NCBI RefSeq assembly: GCF_030272695.1 | Contig: NZ_JARFYN010000025.1 | Coordinates: 1-64,000 of the forward strand | Source of the DNA: Martinezella calliandrae | Lineage (GTDB): Bacteria > Pseudomonadota > Alphaproteobacteria > Rhizobiales > Rhizobiaceae | Direction: 5' to 3' | DNA length: 64,000 bases | Shown here: positions 16,986-25,835 of the stretch, in pieces | Layout of the letters: every line of letters starts with the position of its first letter | How positions within the stretch are numbered: position 1 is the stretch's first letter | Made by a program: the position numbers and the translations under genes | The notes under the pieces: generated by a model | Databases searched by the model: none | What the model saw: the letters and a program-made list of their open reading frames with translations, nothing else | What the model was told of the DNA's origin: nothing

Positions 16986-18779
16986 ATGATTGCAGCGCAC
17001 TTTGCCTGGAGACCCGCGCCACGCAACGGTGGAAAGCATTTCGAGCTGGCGTGGACGTCGGAAGCGATGGGAAAACAAATGGCCGGTTCCATAGACGGTG
17101 ACCAACGATACCGCAACAGCGCAAATGGCGATCTCTACGATCTCCCTGGAAGAGCCTTCCCGAGATTATCCAACGACATGATCGCACGCGTAAAACTCTA
17201 CGGCGACATCGAGCGTTATGACGGTGGTGACTATCTTTACCGGGTGGGCCAGCGTCATGTTGGCTTCTTCGTAGTGGTCCAGGGCTCAATAAATATCCTC
17301 GAGAGCGACGGGCACGGCGGTCAGGCCCTTGTGACCACGCATGGATTCCACCAGTTCACCGGAGAACTAGATCAGCTTAACGGTCAAGCAGTCTTGGTTA
17401 GTGCTCAGGCGGCATCGCCCTCAACCGTGATCCGAGTAACCAGGGACTCTTTCACGACGCTTGTCCGCAGTGAACCGGACATTGGCGAGCTGATCATGCG
17501 GGCGTTCATACTCCGGCGAAGCGGTCTCATCGCCCATACAGGAGAAGGCACGGCTATTGTCGGGAGTCAAAGGTCTGCCGAGACGCTCCGGATCCAAAGC
17601 TTTCTTGAACGCAATGGGTATCCGCACAGGCTCATTGACACCGAGCACGATCCAGATGCCGGAAATGCACTTTCCTTTTTCCACGCGGAGAAGCGGGAAC
17701 AACCGGTCGTGGTCATCGACGGCGTATCCGTATTCAGCCGGCCAACAAATCGTGAACTCGCTGCGGCTTTGGGTATTTCTGAGGTGATCAACAATCACTC
17801 GATATTCGACGTCGCTATCATCGGTGCGGGGCCTGCGGGATTGGCCGCTGCGGTGTATGCAGCCTCGGAGGGATTGAATACGATCGTAGTCGAGATGTTC
17901 GCGCCCGGCGGTCAAGCAGGTACAAGTTCGCGCATCGAAAACTACCTCGGGTTCCCTTTGGGCATATCCGGACAAGGACTCGCCCGTCGCGCGCAGATCC
18001 AAGCCCAGAAGTTCGGTGCGAGGTTCGTTGTCGCCAGCGCTGCGTCTAAGTTAGATTGCGCGCACTACCCTTTCAGAATTCACCTGGAAGACGGATCCAG
18101 CATCACGGCACGATCCATCGTAGTGGCGTCGGGCGCTCGATACAGACGCCTGAAGGTGTCAAACCTCGAGAAGTATGAAGGCGTGGGCGTGCACTACGCA
18201 GCTACTTCACTTGAAGGCCGGCTATGTATGGGCGGTTCGGCGATTGTAGTAGGCGGCGGCAATTCAGCCGGGCAAGCAGCCATGTTCCTCTCTCGGCTCG
18301 CACAGCACGTCCACATTCTCGTTCGAGGGGACGGGCTTGCCGCAACGATGTCCGATTACCTGATACAGCGGATAAAGGATTCGCCGCTTATATCGCTACA
18401 CCCACACTGCGAAGTAAGCGCACTTGTTGGAGACAAGACCCTCGAAGCAGTGCGATGGCGATCGCTGTCGGGGGACGAAGTCGAGCAAAGGACGGAGAAC
18501 CTTTTTTCCATGATCGGAGCGGTCCCAAATACAGACTGGTTGGCTGGCTGTATCGCCCTTGATGCGAACGGGTTTGTTGAGACGGAACAACAGAACTACA
18601 GAGGATCCGACCCTTGCCCGTTCGCCTCAAGCGCTCCTGGCATATTCGCGGTTGGGGACGTTCGTGCGCGGTCCATGAAACGGGTGGCGTCAGCGGTTGG
18701 AGAAGGATCTGCGGTCGTTCGTGCGATCCATCAATGGCTAAATAGCCAAGCCAAGGTCGCAGAAGCGCAAATTCGTTAG
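16986..18779 (+). CDS. cNMP-binding domain / thioredoxin-fold / thioredoxin-reductase-like flavoprotein fusion, 597 aa
   Basis: Three parts are visible. Residues about 60-180 form a cyclic-nucleotide-binding fold (YDGGDYLYRVGQRHVGFFVV). Residues about 195-265 resemble a glutaredoxin/thioredoxin-like domain (RIQSFLERNGYPHRLID) without a CxxC. Residues about 275-590 are a thioredoxin-reductase-like FAD/NAD(P)H module with GAGPAGLAAAVYAA, GGQAGTSSRIENYLGFP, VVGGGNSAGQAAMFLSR and GIFAVGDVRARS. The redox-active CxxC of true thioredoxin reductases is absent, as in other members of this fused family. The electron acceptor is therefore unknown. The start could be one of several Met codons before residue 40; the conserved part begins later. 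A role in cAMP- or cGMP-responsive redox control is an inference. Confidence 0.9.
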   Translation: MIAAHFAWRPAPRNGGKHFELAWTSEAMGKQMAGSIDGDQRYRNSANGDLYDLPGRAFPRLSNDMIARVKLYGDIERYDGGDYLYRVGQRHVGFFVVVQGSINILESDGHGGQALVTTHGFHQFTGELDQLNGQAVLVSAQAASPSTVIRVTRDSFTTLVRSEPDIGELIMRAFILRRSGLIAHTGEGTAIVGSQRSAETLRIQSFLERNGYPHRLIDTEHDPDAGNALSFFHAEKREQPVVVIDGVSVFSRPTNRELAAALGISEVINNHSIFDVAIIGAGPAGLAAAVYAASEGLNTIVVEMFAPGGQAGTSSRIENYLGFPLGISGQGLARRAQIQAQKFGARFVVASAASKLDCAHYPFRIHLEDGSSITARSIVVASGARYRRLKVSNLEKYEGVGVHYAATSLEGRLCMGGSAIVVGGGNSAGQAAMFLSRLAQHVHILVRGDGLAATMSDYLIQRIKDSPLISLHPHCEVSALVGDKTLEAVRWRSLSGDEVEQRTENLFSMIGAVPNTDWLAGCIALDANGFVETEQQNYRGSDPCPFASSAPGIFAVGDVRARSMKRVASAVGEGSAVVRAIHQWLNSQAKVAEAQIR

Positions 18780-19249
18780 CGATTTCGAGAAACCGAAGTT
18801 GAAGCCGGCGGGAGGACCTGCCCTCACGCCGACTGCTGTGGCGAACGCCAGTTTATGCAGATACGGCCGCTGTGATGACGGAATGGGAACGGCGATCCAG
18901 AAAGCCACGAAGAAACAGTAAGGAACAGCGCGCCAACCCGCCAACCCACGAAGTGCTACCGGCCAAAGGAGGGTGCGACCACCATTCCTCCAATCCAAGC
19001 TTCGGCTGCAATGCCTAGATTAAGGGGCGGCGATATTAAGCGCGGAGGCGACATCGACCGCGACGATGCCAGATATCGAGACTGGGACCTTACACCGGTG
19101 CCGGAAGAGTTCGACGCGGGAAAGATCGAACAGATCCACGCCACTTATGCGGGGCATTCTTGTCGCCCCGCGTATTCGCCCCTTCATCGATTTCTTGGCA
19201 GAACGATTGACGCCAATCCGCCATCCAGGATCACGACCGGCGTCGTCGA
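18780..19249. other. Gene-poor stretch with decayed sequence
   Basis: No intact gene is seen. A minus-strand frame (18738-18998) contains a hydrophobic segment but no recognisable family. A possible LysR C-terminal scrap lies at 19144-19209. The segment looks like decayed coding DNA between a plus-strand gene and the convergent regulator. Confidence 0.35.
19144..19209 (+). pseudogene. Possible LysR-family regulator C-terminal remnant
   Basis: About 22 codons read as APRIRPFIDFLAERL, which matches the common ending of LysR-type regulators (R-V-R-A-F-I-D-F-L). The flanking codons in the same frame show no further LysR similarity, so this is at best a scrap of a lost gene. Confidence 0.3.
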
Positions 19250-22210
19250 TTACGCGTTGCAGATCCTTGCGACTTGCGGATAGCTGTTTGCGCGCCGGGG
19301 TAGCTCCGTCGTTTGCCGAAGAAGCAAATTCGCCGACCGCAGGTCTTCGGTTGCCGAACTCCAGCCAAATCGACTGACATATTCCCTCAACAGCACCAAC
19401 ACCTGCTTACCTCTTTCGCGGCCGTCCGTCAGTCTCAAACGGGCTAGTGTCAACGTGATGCGAAGCTCCCAACCCGTCGATCCCTGGTCTCGTGCTATCT
19501 CGAGAGCTCTTGCCAGCAGGTGCTCCGCGAGATCGGTCTGTGGTTTAGGCAAATCCAACACGATCTCGGCTTTGATACGGAGAAGCTCCGCCAGTCTGAA
19601 GGTCCCGCCGGCACGTTCGTCCAAGGCCAGCGCCGCATCGATTGCAGACATCGCCTCCTCGAACTCAGAAGACTTCGCCAAGGCCAGCGCCAGCGTGCTC
19701 AACGAACCAAGCTTCATAGACACGAATTTGGCTGAACGTGCCCCGTTGAGCCGTGCTTGAAGCTGATCGGTCGGGGGGAGGCCATTGCCGCAAGTGTGCT
19801 CGAGCTGCTGGCGTAGGCTGATGCCAGCCTCTTGGAATCCTGTCAGAGAGTAAGTTGAGGTCAGGTAGTTCAGTTCACGAACGAGTTCGCCAGCCCGGGT
19901 GTACTTCCCGCAGAGAAAAAATATTTCGATCGCTACCAAAAGGGTCACACAGAAGGGCCCCACTTGACCGCGCGTCTCATCGATAGCGTCGTCCACAAGA
20001 TGCATGCTAAGCTCGGGAGAACCGCACAGCCAGAGCGCTCGTGATTGGCAAACCCTAGCCAAAGCACGATGCAAGAGCACAAAATATCCAAGGTCGACGC
20101 TTCCCCAGCGAGAGAGGAGGCCAAATCCCGCAGAGTAGCACTTCAAAGCCGCAGTTTGGTTTCCGATAAAATGATAGGCGGTACCCAAGAGCCACTCGGC
20201 GATCATTCTTTCAGACGGTCCGCCAGTCGTGACGGCTACAGACGCGAAACGCTCTGCTACCTCCATCGCGCGCCGGAACTCGCCAGATTTGATCATTGCG
20301 ATATGCAGTCCGGCAAGGAAATGCAGTTCATGGCGTGAATCTCCTAGAGCGGCGCTAACTTCAATCCCGCGCCGGGTAGCTTTTTCGATATCTTCTACGG
20401 GCTCAAGCGTCAGGTGCCCTGCAATAGCCATGCCCTCCAGCAGCTTTATCTCAGCGGAGCTTCCGCTTAGATGCGGTGGAATACTAGAAAGCGCGCACTT
20501 ACACCACCGCCGGCACTCGACGAACCGAGACAGCTCTATGAAGGACGGCACGGCTTCGACGCACAGTGTCACTCCGAGTTCGATGTCACCAGTCTTGGAG
20601 AACGCCCATTCCAGCGCGCTCACGGCATTGCACAAATTAAGGTCTGTCTCGCCTTCCGATTTTCCGCCGACTGGACTTTCGATGCTGTGGCGTCGGAGTT
20701 GTTCAACGTAATAATGCGCGTGCGTGCGCCGCACGGTTGGCTCGTCTCCGGAGACCGCCAGCTTCAGCGCCGCGTAAGTTCGCGTGATACCCAGCAGCTT
20801 CAGTCGTGGGGGGCCCTTGTCGGATTGAAAAACCAGGAGCGACTTGTCAACAAGATCGCTGATCGCCTCAGCCACCTCGAAGGACGACATTTCTTCGTCA
20901 CTAGCAATTGCGCTCGCGGCTTCGATCGAAAAGTCTCCGACAAACACCGACAGCCGATCCAGCACCCGTCTGCTGGCGTCAGAGAGAAGCGCGTAGCTCC
21001 AATCCAACATCGACTCGACGGTTTGATGTCTCGGTGCAGCGTTTCTGTTTCCTCTCCAACGTAGAGCCAAGTGGTTATTTACGAGATCCGCCAACCGCTC
21101 CAAGCCGTAGGCATTGACACGGCTCGCAGCCAACTCGATTGCCAGCGGATTACCATCGAGCCTCCGGCAAATCGCGCCGATTATCGCGGCCTGTTCATCA
21201 CTGATCTCGCTGCTAAGGCCGGCGTGACTAGCCCTGTCGAGAAACATCTCGACGGACGGCCACAGTCTGGCTCTGGTTGCGGTCAGCCTGCCAGTGTTCG
21301 GCGGAACTCCGAGAGGGCGGAGTAGGAATACCGCCTCCCCAGGGATACGGAGCATCTCTCGGCTTGTAACGAGCACATGGATGTTGGAAGTCCGATTTAG
21401 AACTTGCGCTACCAAATCTGCCGATGCATCGATCAAATGTTCGCAGTTGTCAAAGATAAGCAAGCATCTCTTTGCGGAAATGCGTTGGAGAAGTTGGTCC
21501 AGGCCGATCTCATCGGCATTGCCATCGGAATCGATAGCGGATGCCATAGCCGTGAAAACGGAGGCCGGGTCGCATACGCCGCTCAAATCGATGAAATGTA
21601 CGGCGTCAAAATGCTCGATTTCACGGGCCAGCAAAGCTGCCAGTGTAGTTTTCCCCACTCCACCGGAACCAACAATCGACACGAAACGCCGTTCCTGAAC
21701 AGCACGTTGAATATCAGACAATGCCTCGTCACGCCCGATAATCCGATCCAACCGAGACGGTGGCCTTGAGCTGTCACTCGCGATTATCGTGGGCTGCGAC
21801 GACGGCTTCCGACTCTCGACTACTGATTGTTGAACGCCCGCGCCAGACGAATTTTCCTCGCTGGCCTGCCATTCGACAGGGGCTACAAAACAATACCCCC
21901 GCCCCGCGACACTCGTGATGTACCTGCGCTCCCCGACGCCGCAACCCAACTCTCGTCGGAGGTGCGCCATCTGAACGCGTACGTTCGAGTCTTCAACGCT
22001 TAGTCCCGACCAAGCGAAAGCCATTAGCTCTCTATTGGACAAAACCTCGCCGTGGCGGGCTATCAGCGCGACCAACATGTCAAACGCCCGACTGCCGATG
22101 GAGAGCGCCTTACCGTCGAGTAGCAGTGTCCTTCTGGCTGCATTAAGACGGAAGGGCCCAAACGCGTAGACCCCGCTCTTAGCTACTTCACCCTCCGCTG
22201 ACCGATACAT
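19250..22210 (-). CDS. Winged-helix / STAND-like ATPase / TPR-type transcriptional regulator 1, 986 aa
   Basis: The N-terminal 110 residues form an OmpR/PhoB-type winged helix (FGPFRLNAARRTLLLDGK, then SVEDSNVRVQMAHLRREL and the wing VAGRGYCFVAP). An ATPase domain follows with Walker A GSGGVGKTT (181-189) and Walker B LLIFDNCEH (250-258), then the NB-ARC-like block SREMLRIPGEAVFLLRPL and LDGNPLAIELAASRV. The rest is helical and TPR-like. Such proteins are predicted signal-gated regulators that switch by nucleotide binding and oligomerisation; few are characterised. There is no membrane span. A palindromic phased repeat lies 60-80 bp upstream, suggesting autoregulation. Two more full paralogues and one truncated copy lie in the window. 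Confidence 0.9.
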   Translation of the reverse strand: MYRSAEGEVAKSGVYAFGPFRLNAARRTLLLDGKALSIGSRAFDMLVALIARHGEVLSNRELMAFAWSGLSVEDSNVRVQMAHLRRELGCGVGERRYITSVAGRGYCFVAPVEWQASEENSSGAGVQQSVVESRKPSSQPTIIASDSSRPPSRLDRIIGRDEALSDIQRAVQERRFVSIVGSGGVGKTTLAALLAREIEHFDAVHFIDLSGVCDPASVFTAMASAIDSDGNADEIGLDQLLQRISAKRCLLIFDNCEHLIDASADLVAQVLNRTSNIHVLVTSREMLRIPGEAVFLLRPLGVPPNTGRLTATRARLWPSVEMFLDRASHAGLSSEISDEQAAIIGAICRRLDGNPLAIELAASRVNAYGLERLADLVNNHLALRWRGNRNAAPRHQTVESMLDWSYALLSDASRRVLDRLSVFVGDFSIEAASAIASDEEMSSFEVAEAISDLVDKSLLVFQSDKGPPRLKLLGITRTYAALKLAVSGDEPTVRRTHAHYYVEQLRRHSIESPVGGKSEGETDLNLCNAVSALEWAFSKTGDIELGVTLCVEAVPSFIELSRFVECRRWCKCALSSIPPHLSGSSAEIKLLEGMAIAGHLTLEPVEDIEKATRRGIEVSAALGDSRHELHFLAGLHIAMIKSGEFRRAMEVAERFASVAVTTGGPSERMIAEWLLGTAYHFIGNQTAALKCYSAGFGLLSRWGSVDLGYFVLLHRALARVCQSRALWLCGSPELSMHLVDDAIDETRGQVGPFCVTLLVAIEIFFLCGKYTRAGELVRELNYLTSTYSLTGFQEAGISLRQQLEHTCGNGLPPTDQLQARLNGARSAKFVSMKLGSLSTLALALAKSSEFEEAMSAIDAALALDERAGGTFRLAELLRIKAEIVLDLPKPQTDLAEHLLARALEIARDQGSTGWELRITLTLARLRLTDGRERGKQVLVLLREYVSRFGWSSATEDLRSANLLLRQTTELPRRANSYPQVARICNA

Positions 22211-22269
22211 GTCGTCACCTCGAGTTGAGCCGGGACGGCCCTGAATACCTTCTACATCACGGTGACAAC

Positions 22270-22292
22270 GTTAACCGGTTAAATTAGGTAAA
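22270..22292 (-). promoter_or_regulatory. Phased TTNAC repeat with palindrome, site 8 (regulator 1)
   Basis: On the plus strand GTTAA (22270), GTTAA (22278) and GTAAA (22288) occur; the last two are exactly 10 bp apart. The site includes a perfect 12-bp palindrome, TTAACCGGTTAA (22271-22282). It lies 60-80 bp upstream of regulator 1, a position suited to autoregulation. Confidence 0.5.
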
Positions 22293-22387
22293 TAGTCCGC
22301 ATGATCATCTTGTGGATGCGATCAACTCACCTAAAATCGCCGTGATTGCACTGAATTCTATCTTCGAGATGGAGCCCACCCTCCGAA

Positions 22388-22412
22388 TTCACAAGATTTC
22401 ACCGGCCTTAAC
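22388..22412 (+). promoter_or_regulatory. Phased TTNAC repeat, site 7 (old-yellow-enzyme 2)
   Basis: Plus-strand TTCAC (22388), TTCAC (22398) and TTAAC (22408) are spaced exactly 10 bp. The TTAAC unit is nearest to the gene, matching the order at other sites. It is about 315 bp upstream of the old-yellow-enzyme start. The rest of the 22211-22726 gap shows nothing else I can assign. Confidence 0.5.
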
Positions 22413-22726
22413 AATAGCTGTGGGAGAAATCGATGCATGAATTTTGGACCTTACTTATAGGGAGCTGCTTCGGGTCATGCCGGAGAGCAATGAGCAACAG
22501 AAGCGAACAGCTGATAATTCGGGTCCGGCAATGCAAACGACGGCGTTGCCACCAGGATGAGATGGCAGGCAATCTTTGCCAAACTTAGCAGGCGACTTTA
22601 GCAGTTCGTGAAAATTAAGTGCAGAGGCCGGCCCTCAACTAGAGAGTGACCGAAATCTCGGATCGTGATCCGTCGGTCAACACCGTCAGCGCTGACGCTC
22701 CGAATTTGAATATGGAGACTCGCTTC

Positions 22727-23833
22727 ATGCCGACGCCTGCCCTGTTCGCTCCAATCGACATCGGATGTCTCCATCTGACCAATCGTATCGTCATCGCGCC
22801 GATGTGCCAGTATTCGGCCGAGGACGGATGCATGAACGAGTGGCATCTAATCCATCTTGGCAAGCTAAGCCTATCAGGTGCGGCCCTGTTGACCATCGAA
22901 GCCACGGCGGTCTCTCCAGAAGGCCGCATTACATATGCCGATTTGGGACTTTGGAATGATCAAACATATGCGGCAATGAGCTTAACGCTGGAGAGCATTC
23001 GTCGATGGTCTGACATGCCGATTGCGATTCAGTTAAACCATGCTGGCAGAAAGGCGTCATCTGACGTGCCTTGGGCCGGAGGCGCTCAGTTTCCGCCGGA
23101 CGATGCGCTGGGCTGGCAGACGGTCGCGCCTTCCAGCGCACCATACAACAAACATCACGTCGCTCCGATGGCCTTGGAAAAGAATGGTCTGAAGCGCCTG
23201 CGTGAAGCGTTTGGTGCTGCAGCGGTTCGAGCCGCCGGTGCTGGCGTCGATACGGTTCAGTTGCACGTCGCACACGGGTACTTGTTGCACCAATTCCTAT
23301 CGCCGTTGACCAACCAACGCGACGACGAATACGGTGGAACGCTAGAGAATAGAATGAGGTTTCCGCTCGAGGTCTTCGATACTGTGCGGACTTCGCTACC
23401 GTCGAATAAACCGGTCAGCGCCAGGGTTTCGGCGACCGACTGGGTAAAGCAAGGTCTCGAGTTGGAGGACACCCTCGCCTTTGGAGCGGAGCTCGAGCGA
23501 AGGGGCTGCGATATGATCCACGTTTCCAGCGGTGGTTTACATTCGTCCCAGCGCATACCGATCGGCCCGAGCTATCAGGTGCCCTTGGCACGGGCGTTCA
23601 AAAATGAACTGAAAATACCTATTGTCGCAGCCGGTCTAATATCCGGGTACGAGCAGGCGGAAGCGATCGTCGGGACCGGAGACGCAGATATGGTAGCCAT
23701 AGCGCGGACAATACTCTTCGATCCCAACTGGCCTTGGCACGCAGCTGCCCATCTCGGCGGCAAGGTAATCGCCCCCAAGCAATATTGGAGATCGCAGCCC
23801 AGTCGGTTCAGGGATTTATTCGAGAGCGAATAG
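22727..23833 (+). CDS. Old-yellow-enzyme family NADH:flavin oxidoreductase, YqjM-type, 368 aa
   Basis: This FMN-dependent ene-reductase reduces activated C=C bonds of enals and enones with NAD(P)H. Landmarks are the N-terminal APMCQYSAEDG (the redox-tuning cysteine of the thermophilic-like/YqjM class), QLNHAGRKAS, HVAHGYLLHQFLSP with the substrate-anion-binding histidine pair, and YGGTLENRMRF. The GLISG and IARTILFDPNWPWHAA blocks that bind FMN phosphate are intact. I chose the ATG at 22727 because GGAGAC lies 7 bases upstream and the preceding in-frame residues from 22646 are not family-like. It stands as a single gene. A second OYE of a different subclass lies at 54.8-56 kb. Confidence 0.92.
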   Translation: MPTPALFAPIDIGCLHLTNRIVIAPMCQYSAEDGCMNEWHLIHLGKLSLSGAALLTIEATAVSPEGRITYADLGLWNDQTYAAMSLTLESIRRWSDMPIAIQLNHAGRKASSDVPWAGGAQFPPDDALGWQTVAPSSAPYNKHHVAPMALEKNGLKRLREAFGAAAVRAAGAGVDTVQLHVAHGYLLHQFLSPLTNQRDDEYGGTLENRMRFPLEVFDTVRTSLPSNKPVSARVSATDWVKQGLELEDTLAFGAELERRGCDMIHVSSGGLHSSQRIPIGPSYQVPLARAFKNELKIPIVAAGLISGYEQAEAIVGTGDADMVAIARTILFDPNWPWHAAAHLGGKVIAPKQYWRSQPSRFRDLFESE

Positions 23834-23855
23834 CCTGGTATACTCAGGTCTTTTT
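23834..23855 (+). terminator. Weak hairpin with T-run after old-yellow-enzyme 2
   Basis: CCTG and CAGG can pair around a 7-base loop, followed by TCTTTTT, right after the stop codon. The stem is only 4 bp. Confidence 0.35.
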
Positions 23856-23988
23856 GCTCGCGTAGAACAACGTCCACACGTTTTCCAAGAAGAAAGATCC
23901 AGTGGAGGCTGTTGGAAAACAGGATACGAACTCGACCGGATGCTCTATTTGGAGAGGAAACTGTCCGATTTTGGACCCGGGGGTGTCG

Positions 23989-24310
23989 ATGACAAAAGAC
24001 TTTTGGACATGGAGAAGCCTACTGGTTTCAGCCTCGTGCCTGGGATCAGTGGCGATTTCGCTCGACCTGACAAAGCAGCCAGTTGCGTCCCATATCTTGG
24101 GCTATGCATTGCTCGGCGTGTTGGTGAGCGCGGGCGTGAGCGGCTGCCGGCGGGGACCACATACACTTAGGATGGTTCGAGTGTTTCGGTCTCTCCCTCT
24201 TGGTGGTGGTCGGAGCGACGGCAATAATCGAAGCCACGGATTTCGAAACGGTGGGAAAATCCGGAGCGGCCGCGTTGCCGCTGCAAGCGCCGCCCTTGAG
24301 CAAAACCTGA
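23989..24310 (+). pseudogene. Frameshifted small two-helix membrane protein remnant
   Basis: From the ATG at 23989 one frame encodes MTKDFWTWRSLLVSASC and a first hydrophobic helix up to about position 24140. A second hydrophobic helix (FGLSLLVVVGATAIIEATDF) continues in the +1-shifted frame and ends at a stop at 24308-24310. The two halves together look like a small two-span membrane protein broken by a frameshift near 24150-24190. No family is recognised and the ribosome binding site is weak. Confidence 0.35.
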
Positions 24311-24387
24311 CGTTTAGACAGATAGTGATGGATGAAGGTTCTGGCTATTTGGCTTGAGGTGCAGCGGTACGGGTGATCAACGGTCTG

Positions 24388-24407
24388 TGCCTAATGCGGA
24401 TTAGGCA
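24388..24407. promoter_or_regulatory. Perfect inverted repeat TGCCTAAT-GCGG-ATTAGGCA
   Basis: An 8-bp perfect inverted repeat with a 4-base loop overlaps the last codons of the small gene that ends at 24401 on the minus strand. With no T-run it may be an mRNA 3' stem-loop or a protein site. Confidence 0.45.
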
Positions 24408-24643
24408 TTCAATGCGTGTACCGCTTCGCTTAAGACAAAGTCAGTTGACGTGTCGGTCTGATCGCCAAATTCCCGCGCGGCAAAAACAACGAGAGCTAAG
24501 GCGGCCACCAGCCTGTCCTCACGTCGAAGGTCACATCGTTGCCGTGCCGCCAAAAGCGCATTTCGCAACGCCGACGTCACTTCCTCGAACACCTCCAAGC
24601 GTTCCACGGCAGTCAGATCTCGGTAATGTTGAACCTCCGACAT
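24401..24643 (-). CDS. Hypothetical small protein C of a three-ORF cluster, 80 aa
   Basis: The 80-residue product is charged and largely alpha-helical (LTAVERLEVFEEVTSALRNALLAARQR) with no membrane span or signal peptide. GGAG lies 6 bases before the ATG. It overlaps the upstream small ORF by 31 bp. Amino-acid composition is protein-like and acidic. I do not recognise a family. Confidence 0.5.
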   Translation of the reverse strand: MSEVQHYRDLTAVERLEVFEEVTSALRNALLAARQRCDLRREDRLVAALALVVFAAREFGDQTDTSTDFVLSEAVHALNA

Positions 24644-24780
24644 GCGAGTGCTCCAAGTGAGCTAACGTGTATCGGGAACACCCCGAAAGCCACCGCGCGC
24701 AGCTCACTGTCTGCGGTCGACATGGATGAAAACGCGAAAAGATACTCCCGAACGCGCGATTGAGGATCGAGAGCTTGCAT
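24613..24780 (-). CDS. Hypothetical small protein B of a three-ORF cluster, 55 aa
   Basis: The ATG at 24780 shares one base with the stop of the preceding small ORF (TGATG), which suggests translational coupling, since no separate ribosome binding site is visible. The product reads MQALDPQSRVREYLFAF and ends near RRFNITEI. An in-frame GTG at 24825 would add 15 residues. No family is recognised. Confidence 0.35.
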   Translation of the reverse strand: MQALDPQSRVREYLFAFSSMSTADSELRAVAFGVFPIHVSSLGALACRRFNITEI

Positions 24781-24989
24781 CAAGATCGAAACGGTTCGAT
24801 TGACCGAAGGTAGTAGTTGGGCCACTCGCGGAACCTGATTTTGTTGAATTGTCCTGCCTGACCGGCGCGACCGACCGTGAGGTTCACCGCGTAGTCTCTT
24901 TGGTTGACGTGATTGTGCAACACGATCGAAAGCGACAGCGCATTATAGTGGCACTTGACCACCGGCATCTGGAACGAAAACATCGCCAT
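24780..24989 (-). CDS. Hypothetical small protein A of a three-ORF cluster, 69 aa
   Basis: A strong AAGGAGA lies directly upstream of the ATG at 24989. The product begins MAMFSFQMPVVKCHYNAL and includes HNHVNQRDYAVNL, with a basic C-terminal half and no signal or membrane segment. It is the first of three overlapping minus-strand small frames and is divergent from dps. The function is unknown. A TATAAT-like element lies about 60 bp upstream. Confidence 0.5.
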   Translation of the reverse strand: MAMFSFQMPVVKCHYNALSLSIVLHNHVNQRDYAVNLTVGRAGQAGQFNKIRFREWPNYYLRSIEPFRS

Positions 24990-25263
24990 TCTCCTTCTTT
25001 TGAGACCTCCACAGCATAACCGCTCACCCCTTTTGCGAAATTATACGCTGGTTTAGTTCGCGTTATTCCGAGAGAGTCCCTGCTCCCGGGACCTCGTGAA
25101 GGCAGGTGGCAGACGTCGAGACCACCCCGAAGCACCAACGTGCACCTTCGTATAATGGCTCCTATACTTGTATTCGCTGGTCCAGCTTCGGCGTGGCTAA
25201 TAACTTCATGGTAGAGGCGCGCGCCGCTCAATAACGCGCACACACGTCTATGAGGAGATTGCC

Positions 25264-25779
25264 ATGGTCGAACCGCAAGCCACGTCGCGCTCGAAAGCAG
25301 TGCTCGCAACTCCGACGGATATTGGTGAACAGGCGACGAGGGATATCGCCGCTGCTTTGACAGGACTCCTGGCGGACGTCTTCACGCTCTACCTCAAAAC
25401 GAAGAACTTCCACTGGCACATGTCGGGCCCGAATTTCCGCGACTATCACCTAATGCTGGATGACCACGGAGATCAGCTTTTTGCTATGACGGACGTCATA
25501 GCCGAAAGAGCGCGAAAAGTCGGCGGCACTACGCTTCGATCGATCGGCCACATAAAAAGATTACAGCGCCTGCAGGACAACGATGCGGACTTTGTCACAC
25601 CCGAGGACATGCTTGCGGAATTACGGGAGGACAACAAGCAACTCGTGATCGCGATGCGCCAGGTCCATGAAACGACCACGGAATACGACGATTTCGCCAC
25701 GACCAGCCTTCTTGAGAACTGGATTGATGAAGCCGAAAAGCGCGTCTGGTTCCTTTTCGAAATGTCACGCCGTCGCTGA
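25264..25779 (+). CDS. dps: Dps ferritin-like DNA-protection protein, 171 aa
   Basis: Dps forms a dodecamer that oxidises and stores iron using H2O2 and shields DNA. The intersubunit ferroxidase residues are all visible: H50 (KNFHWHMSG), H62, D66, D77 and E81, matching H51, H63, D67, D78 and E82 of E. coli Dps. Length and helix pattern are normal. GAGGAGATT precedes the ATG. It is divergent from the small-protein cluster. The cdc48-like gene starts about 55 bp downstream on the same strand, so the two may be co-transcribed. Confidence 0.95.
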   Translation: MVEPQATSRSKAVLATPTDIGEQATRDIAAALTGLLADVFTLYLKTKNFHWHMSGPNFRDYHLMLDDHGDQLFAMTDVIAERARKVGGTTLRSIGHIKRLQRLQDNDADFVTPEDMLAELREDNKQLVIAMRQVHETTTEYDDFATTSLLENWIDEAEKRVWFLFEMSRRR

Positions 25780-25835
25780 TTCCCCCGGGCGCTCAATACA
25801 CTGGATTCACTCGACGCTTGTGTACGGAGGCAGTT

